Below the pieces are notes generated by a model. That model did no database searches, was not told the origin of the DNA, and was given only the letters and a program-made list of their open reading frames with translations. From contig DASSBN010000026.1 of NCBI GenBank assembly GCA_035698665.1, forward strand, positions 1 to 64,000: a DNA stretch of 64,000 nucleotides, read 5' to 3'. The position numbers were made by a program, and so were the translations under genes. This DNA is from DATEOR01 sp035698665 (GTDB lineage Bacteria > Actinomycetota > Thermoleophilia > Gaiellales > Gaiellaceae). Positions 8,283-15,747 of this stretch are shown here, one piece after another. Within the stretch, counting starts at the first letter, position 1. The number at the start of each line of letters is the position of its first letter.

Positions 8283-8405
8283 ATGGCGCAAGGAAGAGAG
8301 CGGACGAAGCAGCAGCTCTATCGCGAGGCCAAGCGTCTTGGCGTCAAGGGCCGTTCGAAGATGAACAAGGGGCAGCTCAAGGCTGCCGTCGATCGGCGTA
8401 GCTAG
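8283..8405 (+). CDS. 40-residue SAP/Rho-N-like small basic protein
   Basis: A short gene with its own ribosome binding site (GGAGAGGGGG) and terminator. It reads MAQGRERTKQQLYREAKRLG, then VKGRSKMNKGQLKAAVDRRS. The two helices with the GRSKMNKxQLxxA signature match the SAP-like/Rho N-terminal motif that is common as a stand-alone 40-100 residue protein in actinobacteria. The fold binds nucleic acid in its larger relatives. What the free-standing version does is not known. It is the first gene right of the candidate island boundary. Confidence 0.7.
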   Translation: MAQGRERTKQQLYREAKRLGVKGRSKMNKGQLKAAVDRRS

Positions 8406-8418
8406 CTGATCGGGAAAT

Positions 8419-8449
8419 GGGGAGGGCCGAGCGGCCCTCCCCGTTTTTT
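8419..8449 (+). terminator. Rho-independent terminator after the SAP-like gene
   Basis: Perfect 10-base stem GGGGAGGGCC / GGCCCTCCCC (8419-8428 and 8433-8442) with a 4-base loop, followed one base later by six T. Confidence 0.9.
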
Positions 8450-8531
8450 CAGAGACGTTGGGCGTGGGCATCCGGGATTCCGCGTCTCCGCCTGCGGTTG
8501 AGCGCTCCCCTCAGAGCGTCGCGAAGGGAGC

Positions 8532-8556
8532 TGTAACGTGAGGCGCTCGTTTCGAC
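8532..8556 (+). promoter_or_regulatory. Possible ECF-type promoter before the sigma factor gene
   Basis: TGTAAC (8532-8537), 15 bases, then CGAC (8553-8556), 10 bases before the ATG. AAC-containing -35 and CGnC -10 motifs are typical of ECF promoters, so autoregulation is plausible; this is a weak match. Confidence 0.25.
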
Positions 8557-8566
8557 AGTACTGAGC

Positions 8567-9100
8567 ATGAGCAATCACTTCGATCGCCAGTCCGCCGAGG
8601 CGCGCTTCCGGGCGGTGTTCTCCCATCTCGGCGCCGTCACGGCCTACGCGCGGAGGCGAGGGAGCAGGGATCCGGACGGGATCGCCGCGGAGGCGATGAC
8701 CATCGCCTGGCGGCGGCTCGCCGACGTTCCGGCCGACGACCCTCTGCCGTGGCTCTACGGAACGGCGCGCAACCTCGTCCTCGCGGAGGCGCGGCGCTCG
8801 GCGCCGTCCGTCTCCGAGACGCCGGAGCCCGAGCACGTCGACGAACCGCCGCTCGAGCTCGACCCGAGCCTCGACCGCGCGCTCCGGTCGCTCTCGCGGC
8901 TCGACCGGGAAGCGCTTCTGCTCGTCGCCTGGGAGGACTTCACACCCAAGCAGGCAGCCGGGGCGCTCGGCATCAACGCGACCGCGTTTCGCGTGCGCCT
9001 CCTCCGCGCCCGCCGCAGGCTCCGCGCGAGCCTCGAGCAGGCGGAGGCGGCCGCGCCGGTCGCCTCGCACCTCGCCCACGTCGACGTGGAGGGAACATGA
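8567..9100 (+). CDS. ECF-type RNA polymerase sigma factor
   Basis: A 177-residue protein with two sigma-70 domains. Region 2 is at about 10-72 (FRAVFSHLGAVTAYARRR, and DPLPWLYGTARNLVLAEARR, the ECF region 2.3-2.4 WLxxxARN motif). Region 4 is at about 105-160 (RSLSRLDREALLLVAWEDF, then TPKQAAGALGINATAFRVRL, a helix-turn-helix for the -35 element). Length and lack of region 3 are normal for ECF sigma factors. The downstream gene starts inside its stop codon (ATGA) and encodes a single-pass membrane protein, the arrangement of a sigma factor with its membrane-bound regulator. The signal sensed is unknown. Confidence 0.88.
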   Translation: MSNHFDRQSAEARFRAVFSHLGAVTAYARRRGSRDPDGIAAEAMTIAWRRLADVPADDPLPWLYGTARNLVLAEARRSAPSVSETPEPEHVDEPPLELDPSLDRALRSLSRLDREALLLVAWEDFTPKQAAGALGINATAFRVRLLRARRRLRASLEQAEAAAPVASHLAHVDVEGT

Positions 9101-9753
9101 AGAACGATTCCACACTTGCCCGTCTGCGCCGGCTGAATCCGGTCCCGGAGGCGGCTTCCGTCGAGGCTGCCGAGCTCTACGAGCGCATCATCTCGCTCCC
9201 GCCCGACGAGCGGCTCGCTGGCCGGCGGCCGCCGCATCGCCGCCGGATCGCCCTCGGCGCAGTCGCGCTCATCGTCATGGCACTGCTCGCGACGACCGCG
9301 CTTGCCATCTCCGGGCTCTTCGGAGACGTCGTAAAGCCGCCGGTCACGCGGCAGGAGTACCGGAACGCGCAGGACGTGCTCACGCTTCCGCCGGGTGCGA
9401 CCTGGCCGGATCTGAACATCCCTGCGAACTCGGTCACCACGCGAGGAGGCGGCGGCGCCTACGCGGTGATGATCGCGATGGGCTCCTGGGAGTGCTACTG
9501 GGCCGACGCGATCCGAAGCGGCGACGACCAGGCCCAGCAGCAGTCGCACGCAGCGTTGACCTCCCTTCTCCATGACCACGCTGTCATCGCTCCGGCGGGA
9601 GCGTCCGAGAACTGGGCGCCCACCGGACACGCCTTCCCGGTCGTCGCGTTCGCCGACGACGGCGGCTACCAGTACAAGGAGAAGATCTGGGCGCAGGCCG
9701 CGGCCGGCAATCCGCAGAACCTCATCCAGAGCTGTAAGGCGAACGGCCCGTAG
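9097..9753 (+). CDS. Single-pass membrane protein co-translated with the ECF sigma factor (candidate anti-sigma/sensor)
   Basis: A 218-residue protein overlapping the sigma gene by four bases. Residues 1-48 are cytoplasmic (LARLRRLNPVPEAA..., a leader common in actinobacterial proteins encoded after ECF genes). Residues about 50-73 (ALGAVALIVMALLATTALAI) form the only membrane helix. The remaining 140 residues are extracytoplasmic, with WECYWADAIRSGD and a C-terminal LIQSCKANG; C-W-Y-W and the two cysteines suggest a small disulfide-stabilised domain. No zinc HxxxCxxC anti-sigma motif is present, so an anti-sigma role rests on position only. Confidence 0.6.
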   Translation: MKNDSTLARLRRLNPVPEAASVEAAELYERIISLPPDERLAGRRPPHRRRIALGAVALIVMALLATTALAISGLFGDVVKPPVTRQEYRNAQDVLTLPPGATWPDLNIPANSVTTRGGGGAYAVMIAMGSWECYWADAIRSGDDQAQQQSHAALTSLLHDHAVIAPAGASENWAPTGHAFPVVAFADDGGYQYKEKIWAQAAAGNPQNLIQSCKANGP

Positions 9754-9754
9754 C

Positions 9755-10654
9755 TCAGGTCCTGAGGACGACCTTCCCGAAGGTCTGACGCTCCTCGATC
9801 AGGCGGTGCGCTTCGGCCGCCTGGTCGAGGGGCAGCTCGTGGTCCACGACCGGGCCGCTCAGGCTCCCGTCGCCGACGAGGCCGATGATCTCGTCGAGCT
9901 GCTCGGGGGTGACGGCCGCTGCGCCGCTCCCGATCACTCGCAACCGCTTGCCGACGACGGCCCACATGTTCACGGACACCATCGGAGAGTCGAGTGCGCC
10001 GCAGGTGACGAGGCGCCCGGTCGGCTTGAGAGCAGAGAGGCTGAGCTCGAAGCGGTCGCCGAGGACGGGGTCGAAGACGACTGCCGCGCCGAGGTCGGCA
10101 ATCTGCTCGTCGTCGTAGGCCAGCGGCTCGGCGCCGAGCTCGCGGATGCGCCCGTGCTTGCCGCTACCGGCAGTCGCAAAGATCTCCGCTCCGAGATAGC
10201 GGCCGATGTCGATCGCCGCCTGGCCGGTCCCGCTCGAGCCCGCCTGTACGAGCAGCCGCTCGCCCTTCTGCAGGCCCGCGTCGTGAAGGCTCGCCCAGGC
10301 CGTCTTGTAGGCCACGCCGATCCCTGCCGCCCGGGCGGCGTCCAGCGAATCGGGAATGGGACGGACGCTCTCTCCCGGCGCGGCGATGAGCTCCGCATAG
10401 GTTCCTCGTGAGCCGGTCACCAGGACCCGCTCGCCGGTGTCCTCTCGCGTGCCGGCCCCGTCGAGCCCGGGGACATAAGGCGGCGTCGCTCCGCTCGCCT
10501 CGGGCGCCTGCCGCTGGTTCAGGTCGAAGTGGTTGATCCCGGCCGCCTCGAGCCGGACGAGCACCTGGCCGTCGGCCGGTTTCGGGTCCGGCCAGTCCGC
10601 CTCGTAGCGCAGGACTTCGGGCCCCCCGCCTTCGTGGACGACGATCGCTTTCAT
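9755..10654 (-). CDS. NADPH:quinone oxidoreductase-type medium-chain dehydrogenase
   Basis: A 299-residue protein of the zinc-independent MDR superfamily. It opens MKAIVVHEGGGPEVLRYEA, the usual quinone reductase start. The GroES-like domain has INHFDLNQRQ and YVPGLDGAGT. The Rossmann domain starts at about residue 120 with ERLLVQAGSSGTGQAAI, an AxxGxxG NADP-binding turn. The C-terminus closes with AEAHRLIEERQTFGKVVLR, as in the family. No catalytic or structural zinc cysteines are seen. It reduces an electrophilic carbonyl or quinone with NADPH; the substrate cannot be told. AAGGAGG sits 6 bases before the ATG. It is divergent from the diguanylate cyclase gene. Confidence 0.88.
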   Translation of the reverse strand: MKAIVVHEGGGPEVLRYEADWPDPKPADGQVLVRLEAAGINHFDLNQRQAPEASGATPPYVPGLDGAGTREDTGERVLVTGSRGTYAELIAAPGESVRPIPDSLDAARAAGIGVAYKTAWASLHDAGLQKGERLLVQAGSSGTGQAAIDIGRYLGAEIFATAGSGKHGRIRELGAEPLAYDDEQIADLGAAVVFDPVLGDRFELSLSALKPTGRLVTCGALDSPMVSVNMWAVVGKRLRVIGSGAAAVTPEQLDEIIGLVGDGSLSGPVVDHELPLDQAAEAHRLIEERQTFGKVVLRT

Positions 10655-10728
10655 AGCGCCTCCTTGCCCTTGACCCGTCGATCGTAGTCGCGCTCAAGCG
10701 ATCACCTTTGGATCCCGATAAGTCCCGT

Positions 10729-11739
10729 ATGGCTCCGGCAAACCGGCTTCAGGCCCTGCTCGACGTTTCGCACAAGCTCTCTTCGACCCTCGAACTGAGC
10801 GAGGTTCTGCGTGCTTTCACGAACCAGGCGACCGAGCTGACGGGCGCCACAGCTGCCGAGATCTCCTTCTGGGATCACGAGCGGGACGAGCTGGTCATGC
10901 TCGTCGAGTACCTCGAAGGCTCGAACGAGATCACGGAGGAAGGCGGCCAGACCTACCGGCTCGCCGAGTTCCCGGCGACGAAGCACGTCCTCCAGACGCA
11001 GGAGCCGATCCAGATTCGCGTTTCGAACGAAAGCGACGATCCGGCCGAGCGTGCGCTGCTCGCGGCGCGCGGGCAAGGCGCTCTGCTCATGCTTCCGCTC
11101 ATCTGCGGGGGCCAGACGATCGGGATGATGGAGATCGTCGACGAATCCGACCGCGCGTTCGATGCGGCGGACGTCGACTTCTGCCAGGCTCTCTGCAACG
11201 TCGTCGCGCCCGCTGTCCAGAACGCGATGCTCTACAAGGAGATGAAGGAGCTCGCGGCGCGCGACAAGCTCACCGGGCTCTACAACCGCCGGCTCTTCGA
11301 GGAGCAGTTCGACGCCGCCGTCGCTCGGTGCCAGCGCAACGGGGAGCAGCTCAGCCTGCTCGTCGTCGACCTCGACGGGCTCAAGCGCATCAACGACCTG
11401 GGCGGGCATCCGGCCGGGGACGAGGCGCTTCGTGCCCTCGCCGAAGCGCTCACCGAATCCTGCCGTGCGGGCGATATCCCGTGCCGGCTCGGCGGAGACG
11501 AGTTCGCCATCATTCTCTCGGGCGCGACCCCGGACGACGCGATCAAGGTCGCCGAGCGCGCGCAGGAGGCGCTGATCCACAAGGGCCCGTACAGCTTCTC
11601 GGGCGGAGTTGCCCGCGCGGCGACGAACCTCGGCTCCTCGTACGACCTCTACCGCTCGGCCGACATCGCCGCCTACCGGGCGAAGGCCGCGGGCGGCGCC
11701 CGGACATTGCTTGGCGTCGAGGCCCGAGCAGCCAGCTAG
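10729..11739 (+). CDS. GAF-domain diguanylate cyclase
   Basis: A 336-residue soluble protein. Residues about 12-165 form a GAF sensory domain (LLDVSHKLSSTLELSEVL, and a later LMLPLICGGQTIGMMEI strand). Residues about 175-330 form a GGDEF domain (DKLTGLYNRRLFEEQ, VVDLDGLKRINDLGGHPAGD, then CRLGGDEFAIIL). The active-site GGDEF is intact, and RAGD lies five residues before it, the inhibitory I-site RxxD. It should therefore make cyclic di-GMP from GTP with product inhibition, switched by whatever the GAF domain binds. An upstream TTG at 10708 is possible; the ATG fits the domain start. Its stop shares a CTAG with the stop of the converging LysR gene. Confidence 0.9.
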   Translation: MAPANRLQALLDVSHKLSSTLELSEVLRAFTNQATELTGATAAEISFWDHERDELVMLVEYLEGSNEITEEGGQTYRLAEFPATKHVLQTQEPIQIRVSNESDDPAERALLAARGQGALLMLPLICGGQTIGMMEIVDESDRAFDAADVDFCQALCNVVAPAVQNAMLYKEMKELAARDKLTGLYNRRLFEEQFDAAVARCQRNGEQLSLLVVDLDGLKRINDLGGHPAGDEALRALAEALTESCRAGDIPCRLGGDEFAIILSGATPDDAIKVAERAQEALIHKGPYSFSGGVARAATNLGSSYDLYRSADIAAYRAKAAGGARTLLGVEARAAS

Positions 11740-12662
11740 GCCGTCGCGGCGGCGCGAGTCTCCTCGCGCGCGGCGATCGTCTCGCCGATCACTTCGAGCA
11801 TCGCCTCGATCGCCGGCGAGCGGCCGCCCGCCCGGTTCACCGCGTAGACCTTTCGCTTCAGCGGGCTGAGCGCGACCGGCCTCGCCTCAACGCCCGGGTA
11901 GAGCGTCTCGAGCGCGAGCTCCGGCGCGAGCGCGATCCCGACGCCCGCGGCGACGAGCCCTTGCCACACGCCGTGGTCGTCGCTCTCGAAGCCGATCGAA
12001 GGCTCGAAGCCGGCCGCGCGGCAGGCGCGCGAGACGAACTCGTGGCACGAGGAGCGCGCAGTCGACGAGATCCAGGCCTCGTCGGCGAGCTCGTCGAGGC
12101 GCACGGCGCGCTTCTTCGCAGCGCGGTGTCCCCGCGGCAGGACGAGCCGGATCGGGTCGTCGAGCAGGTGTGTCTTCTCGACGGAGTCGTCCTCCGGCAG
12201 GGGCACGAAGTCGTATTCGTAAACGAGCGCGAGGTCGAGCTCGCCGGACTTCACGCGCGCGATGCTCGCGAGCGCGTCCGCCTCGGTCAGGGAGAGCTCG
12301 ACGGCCGGGTAGCGGCGCCTGAACTCGCCGATGGCGCGGGGCATGATCGTGGCGTACGCGGTCGGGAAGGACGAGAGCCGGAGCATCCCGCCGCGCAGGC
12401 CCGCGATCGCCTGAATCTCGGCCTCCGCGGCTGCGAGGCTCGCGACGATCCCGTCCGTGTGGGCGACGAGGGCTCGTCCGGCTTCGGTCAGCCGGACCGA
12501 GCGCGGCCCGCGTTCGACGAGGGCGACTCCGGCCTCCCGTTCGAGCGTGGCGATCTGCTGCGAGACCGCAGAAGGGGTGAAGGCAAGGGCCTGCGCCGCG
12601 GCGGCGATCGAGCCATGCTCCGCGACCGCGCTCAGAACCCGCATCCGTCGAACGTCGAGCAT
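11736..12662 (-). CDS. LysR-family transcriptional regulator
   Basis: A 308-residue protein. The N-terminal winged helix (residues 1-60) reads MLDVRRMRVLSAVAEHGSIA, then AAAQALAFTPSAVSQQIATL, a textbook LysR DNA-binding domain. A linker helix and the two-lobed effector domain follow (about 90-295, with LRLSSFPTAYATIMPRAI and GVGIALAPELAL). Targets are often divergent neighbours, here the permease gene at 12733. A TAAGAT box lies 6 bases before the ATG, so the message is probably leaderless. The effector is unknown. Confidence 0.9.
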   Translation of the reverse strand: MLDVRRMRVLSAVAEHGSIAAAAQALAFTPSAVSQQIATLEREAGVALVERGPRSVRLTEAGRALVAHTDGIVASLAAAEAEIQAIAGLRGGMLRLSSFPTAYATIMPRAIGEFRRRYPAVELSLTEADALASIARVKSGELDLALVYEYDFVPLPEDDSVEKTHLLDDPIRLVLPRGHRAAKKRAVRLDELADEAWISSTARSSCHEFVSRACRAAGFEPSIGFESDDHGVWQGLVAAGVGIALAPELALETLYPGVEARPVALSPLKRKVYAVNRAGGRSPAIEAMLEVIGETIAAREETRAAATA

Positions 12663-12668
12663 AAGTCA

Positions 12669-12674
12669 ATCTTA
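12669..12674 (-). promoter_or_regulatory. -10 box of the LysR gene
   Basis: TAAGAT on the minus strand, six bases before the ATG at 12662; points to a leaderless transcript. Confidence 0.5.
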
Positions 12675-12693
12675 GTCAACCACAAGAAGATTC

Positions 12694-12711
12694 AGTGGTG
12701 GTGATGCTCAC
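12694..12711 (+). repeat. 18-base motif, copy 1 (before the FtsX-type permease gene)
   Basis: AGTGGTGGTGATGCTCAC. An identical copy lies at 57170-57187. Both sit 20-21 bases before the GTG start of a permease gene and face a divergent gene. The preceding CAAGAA is also shared. Function unknown. Confidence 0.5.
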
Positions 12712-12732
12712 TCTCTGGCAGCGTTCAGCGGA

Positions 12733-15700
12733 GTGAAGACGGTTCGCTCGGTCGGGTTTCCGCTCGGGCTCGCGTGGTCGCGACTGCGGCACCGGCCCGG
12801 CCGTGCCCTGCTGCTCGCGCTCGGCGTGGCGGCGGCCGCGGGCGCGCTCGCGATCGTGCTCGGCGGCAGCCTCGTCGCGCAGGACGTCTCCGCGGGCCGG
12901 GCGCTCGGGGCGGTGCCCGAGTCCAAGCGCGCGGTTGCCGTGACGTACGCGGATCTCGGCCTCTCGCGGAACGGCGTCACGCGCGCGGAGCTCGAGCCGC
13001 TCGTCGTGCGCACGCTCTCGGGCCTCGCGCCGGGGAGGCCCGCGCGCGCGCTGCAGTTCAAGCTCCTGCGAATCGGCGGCGCGCTCACCAACCTCGGCGG
13101 CGTCGACGACGTCTCGCGCTGGGTGCGCCTCACATCGGGCCGCTTCCCGCGCGAGTGCAGTCCCGAGCGCTGTGAGGTCGTCCAGCTCGGCGGCACCGGC
13201 GAGATCGCAAGCGCGCCGGGCCTCCGCTTCGTCAAGGTCGGCGAGGGCGTGCTCTCCTCGCCACTGCCTTTCGGCCTGCTTCCCGGCGCGAAGGCGACGC
13301 GCGTGGGAGAGTCCTTTGGAGTCTCCGAGCCGCCGTTTCTCCTGGCGGAGGGTTTCGACGAGCTCTCGGCGCTTCCCGAACTCCAGTCCATCTACAGGAC
13401 GTACGCCTGGTCGGTGCCGCTCGCGCCGCGCAGCATCCACCCGTGGGAGATCGACGGCTTCGAAGCTCGCGCGGCGCGGGCCGAGTCGACCCTCCGCGCC
13501 CGCTCGCTCTTTCTGGACCTCTCCGCGCCCGTTCCGGAGTTGGCGGCCGCGCGGGAGACCGGTCAGGTCGCCGGGCGCCGGCTCCTCCTCGTCGGCGGAC
13601 AGGTCGCGGCGCTCCTCCTCGCTTTCGCCGTGCTCGCAGCGGTCGGCATGCGTCGCGACGTGGAGGCGGCGCGCCGGCGGCTGACCTGGTTCGGCGGCCG
13701 CCGCTGGCAGGTGCACCTCGTCACCGCAGCCGAGACGGTTGCCGTCGCGCTCGTTGGCGCGGTCCTCGGATGGGCGATCGGGAGCCTCGCGACCGCGGTG
13801 CTCGCCGATCAGGCTGGATCGCCGGCAGGGGCGGTGCTGGGCCATTCTGCGCTTGCGGGCTCCGGACTCGCCGCCGCAGCCGGACTTGCCGTGGCCGCCG
13901 CGCTCGTCCTGATCGTCGTCCTCAGCGTCCCGGGTCTCTCGCTCGGTGGGCGCACGTTCACTGCGCTCGATGCCGCGGCGCTCGGTGCGCTCCTCGCGGT
14001 GATCCTCGCGTTCGCGCGCGGCGACGCGGACGCGCGCTCGCTCGGTCAGGGCGGAGCAACCGGGACGCTCCTCCTGCTTCTTCCCGGCCTCGTCACCTTC
14101 GTCGTCGCCGTGGCCGCTGCGCGACTGCTCGTTCCGGGACTGAGGCTGCTCGAGCGCCTCGCCCGTGGGGGAAAGATCCAGGTGCGGCTTGCCGCCCTCT
14201 CGCTTGCGCGGAGCCCCGGACGCGCGGCGGTCGCGGTCACGTTTCTCGTCGCGAGCCTGGGCCTCGGCCTCTTCGCGGTGGTCTACCGCTCGACGCTCGA
14301 CGACGGCCTCTCCGCGCAGGCCGCCTACGCCGTGCCGCGTGACTTCACCGTGCGCGAGGACCTCTCGCCTGCCGGGCTCGTCGCGCCGCTCGAGGCCGCG
14401 CCGGTTTCGAGCTACGAGGCCCTCGGTGCCGACGTCACACCGGTGCTCCGGCGGACGGCGAGTGCGGGCGGACCAGGGCAGCTGACTCTCCTCGGCGTCC
14501 CTGCCGAGTCCATCGCCGGACTCGACGGCTGGCAGGACCGCTTTTCGCCGCTTTCGCGCGACGAGCTGATCGACCGGATCCAGCCCGACCCGCCGCCGGT
14601 TCTCCGCGGCGCGCCGCTCCCCGCCGACGCATCGGAGCTCGCGCTGCCGTACGCACTGCGCGGAGGAGCGGTGGCGCTGACCGCTGTCGTGTACCAGCCC
14701 AACGGGCTCTTCAGCCGCATCAAGCTCGGGACGGCCGACCGGAGGAGCGGGACGTTGCGCGCCACGATCCCTCCGGACGCGCACCGCGGCCGCGTCGTCG
14801 CACTCGAGCTCGGGCGGGCCTTCTCGGCCGAGGGGCACGGCGATTTTGCGCGGGTCGACGGTGTCCTCACGCTCGAGCCGATGACCGCAGGCGGGAGCGC
14901 GATCACCGACTACGCCGGCTGGAAGGGGCTCGACAACGTCGACGCAAACGGCTCGAGGCTCCGCTTCCTGCTCTCGAACGAGGCGGCAGATCCGCGGTTC
15001 CAACCGGTGCAGGCGAGCGACTCCGCTCCGCCTCCGGTCGTCGCCACTCCGGGCCTGGCCGCGGCCGCCGGCTCGGGAGGAATCATCCCGCTCCGCCTTC
15101 CCGGCGGCTCGGTGCCGGTGCGAGTCGTGGGCACGATCCAGCGGTTCCCATCGGTCTCGGGCGACTTCGTGCTCGGCGACGAGCGCACGCTCTTCGTCGC
15201 CATGAACGCGGCGAGCCCCGGCACCGCAGTTGCCAACGAGCTCTGGCTCGAGGGGCCGGCCGGTCTCGGCGCGCGCCTTCAGCGGCCGCCGTTCGCCGCG
15301 CTTTCCGTCTCTTCACGCGCGGACCTCGAGGACAGGCTCCGTGCAGATCCGCTCGCCCGGGGCTCGCTCGCCGCACTGACGGGAGCGGCGATCGTCGCGT
15401 TCCTGCTCGCCCTCGTCGGCCTCGCCGTCCTCCTCGCCGGGGACGCGCGGGACGAGCGCCGGGAGCTCTTCGACCTGGAGACCCAGGGCGCCGGCCCGGG
15501 AACCCTCAGGCGCCATCTTCGCCTCCGCGCCGTTCTCGTCGCGTCCCTCGGCCTGCTCGGCGGCCTCGCCGCGGCCGCGCTGCTCGCCGTGCTCGCGGTC
15601 GACCTCGTCACGCTGACCGCCGGCGCGTCGCTGCCTGAGCCGCCGCTCGCGATCGCGGTGGACTGGCGCCTCGTCGCGCTCGCGTGTGCGGCGTACGCGG

Positions 15701-15747
15701 CGCTCACGGCCGGTCTCGTCGCGCTCTCGACCAGGAGGGCGGTGTGA
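12733..15747 (+). CDS. FtsX/MacB-type ABC transporter permease, large
   Basis: A 1004-residue membrane protein. The first helix follows a short cytoplasmic segment (LLLALGVAAAAGALAIVLGG). A large extracytoplasmic domain runs to about residue 285. A block of four to six helices follows (about 285-480), including VTAAETVAVALVGAVLGWAI. A further helix (AVAVTFLVASLGLGLFAVVY) begins a second extracytoplasmic domain of about 330 residues. Three helices end the protein. This duplicated core is the layout of FtsX-like permeases that move lipids or peptides or drive extracellular machines. It overlaps the next gene, a tandem ATPase, by GTGA. Being one double-length permease with one double ATPase, the system may work as a two-chain assembly. 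The substrate is unknown. Confidence 0.85.
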   Translation: MKTVRSVGFPLGLAWSRLRHRPGRALLLALGVAAAAGALAIVLGGSLVAQDVSAGRALGAVPESKRAVAVTYADLGLSRNGVTRAELEPLVVRTLSGLAPGRPARALQFKLLRIGGALTNLGGVDDVSRWVRLTSGRFPRECSPERCEVVQLGGTGEIASAPGLRFVKVGEGVLSSPLPFGLLPGAKATRVGESFGVSEPPFLLAEGFDELSALPELQSIYRTYAWSVPLAPRSIHPWEIDGFEARAARAESTLRARSLFLDLSAPVPELAAARETGQVAGRRLLLVGGQVAALLLAFAVLAAVGMRRDVEAARRRLTWFGGRRWQVHLVTAAETVAVALVGAVLGWAIGSLATAVLADQAGSPAGAVLGHSALAGSGLAAAAGLAVAAALVLIVVLSVPGLSLGGRTFTALDAAALGALLAVILAFARGDADARSLGQGGATGTLLLLLPGLVTFVVAVAAARLLVPGLRLLERLARGGKIQVRLAALSLARSPGRAAVAVTFLVASLGLGLFAVVYRSTLDDGLSAQAAYAVPRDFTVREDLSPAGLVAPLEAAPVSSYEALGADVTPVLRRTASAGGPGQLTLLGVPAESIAGLDGWQDRFSPLSRDELIDRIQPDPPPVLRGAPLPADASELALPYALRGGAVALTAVVYQPNGLFSRIKLGTADRRSGTLRATIPPDAHRGRVVALELGRAFSAEGHGDFARVDGVLTLEPMTAGGSAITDYAGWKGLDNVDANGSRLRFLLSNEAADPRFQPVQASDSAPPPVVATPGLAAAAGSGGIIPLRLPGGSVPVRVVGTIQRFPSVSGDFVLGDERTLFVAMNAASPGTAVANELWLEGPAGLGARLQRPPFAALSVSSRADLEDRLRADPLARGSLAALTGAAIVAFLLALVGLAVLLAGDARDERRELFDLETQGAGPGTLRRHLRLRAVLVASLGLLGGLAAAALLAVLAVDLVTLTAGASLPEPPLAIAVDWRLVALACAAYAALTAGLVALSTRRAV

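Noticed and set aside
10708..10728. TTG start for the diguanylate cyclase
   Set aside because: Adds seven residues with no ribosome site or promoter support; the ATG at 10729 starts at the helix before the GAF domain.
12704..12736. Short peptide or alternative start ATG inside the 18-base motif
   Set aside because: The ATG is out of frame with the permease at both copies and the frames after it differ, so it is not a conserved start or leader on the plus strand.
12676..15003. 775-codon minus-strand frame opposite the FtsX-type permease
   Set aside because: Low-complexity Arg/Glu-rich translation without any recognisable domain; antisense shadow.
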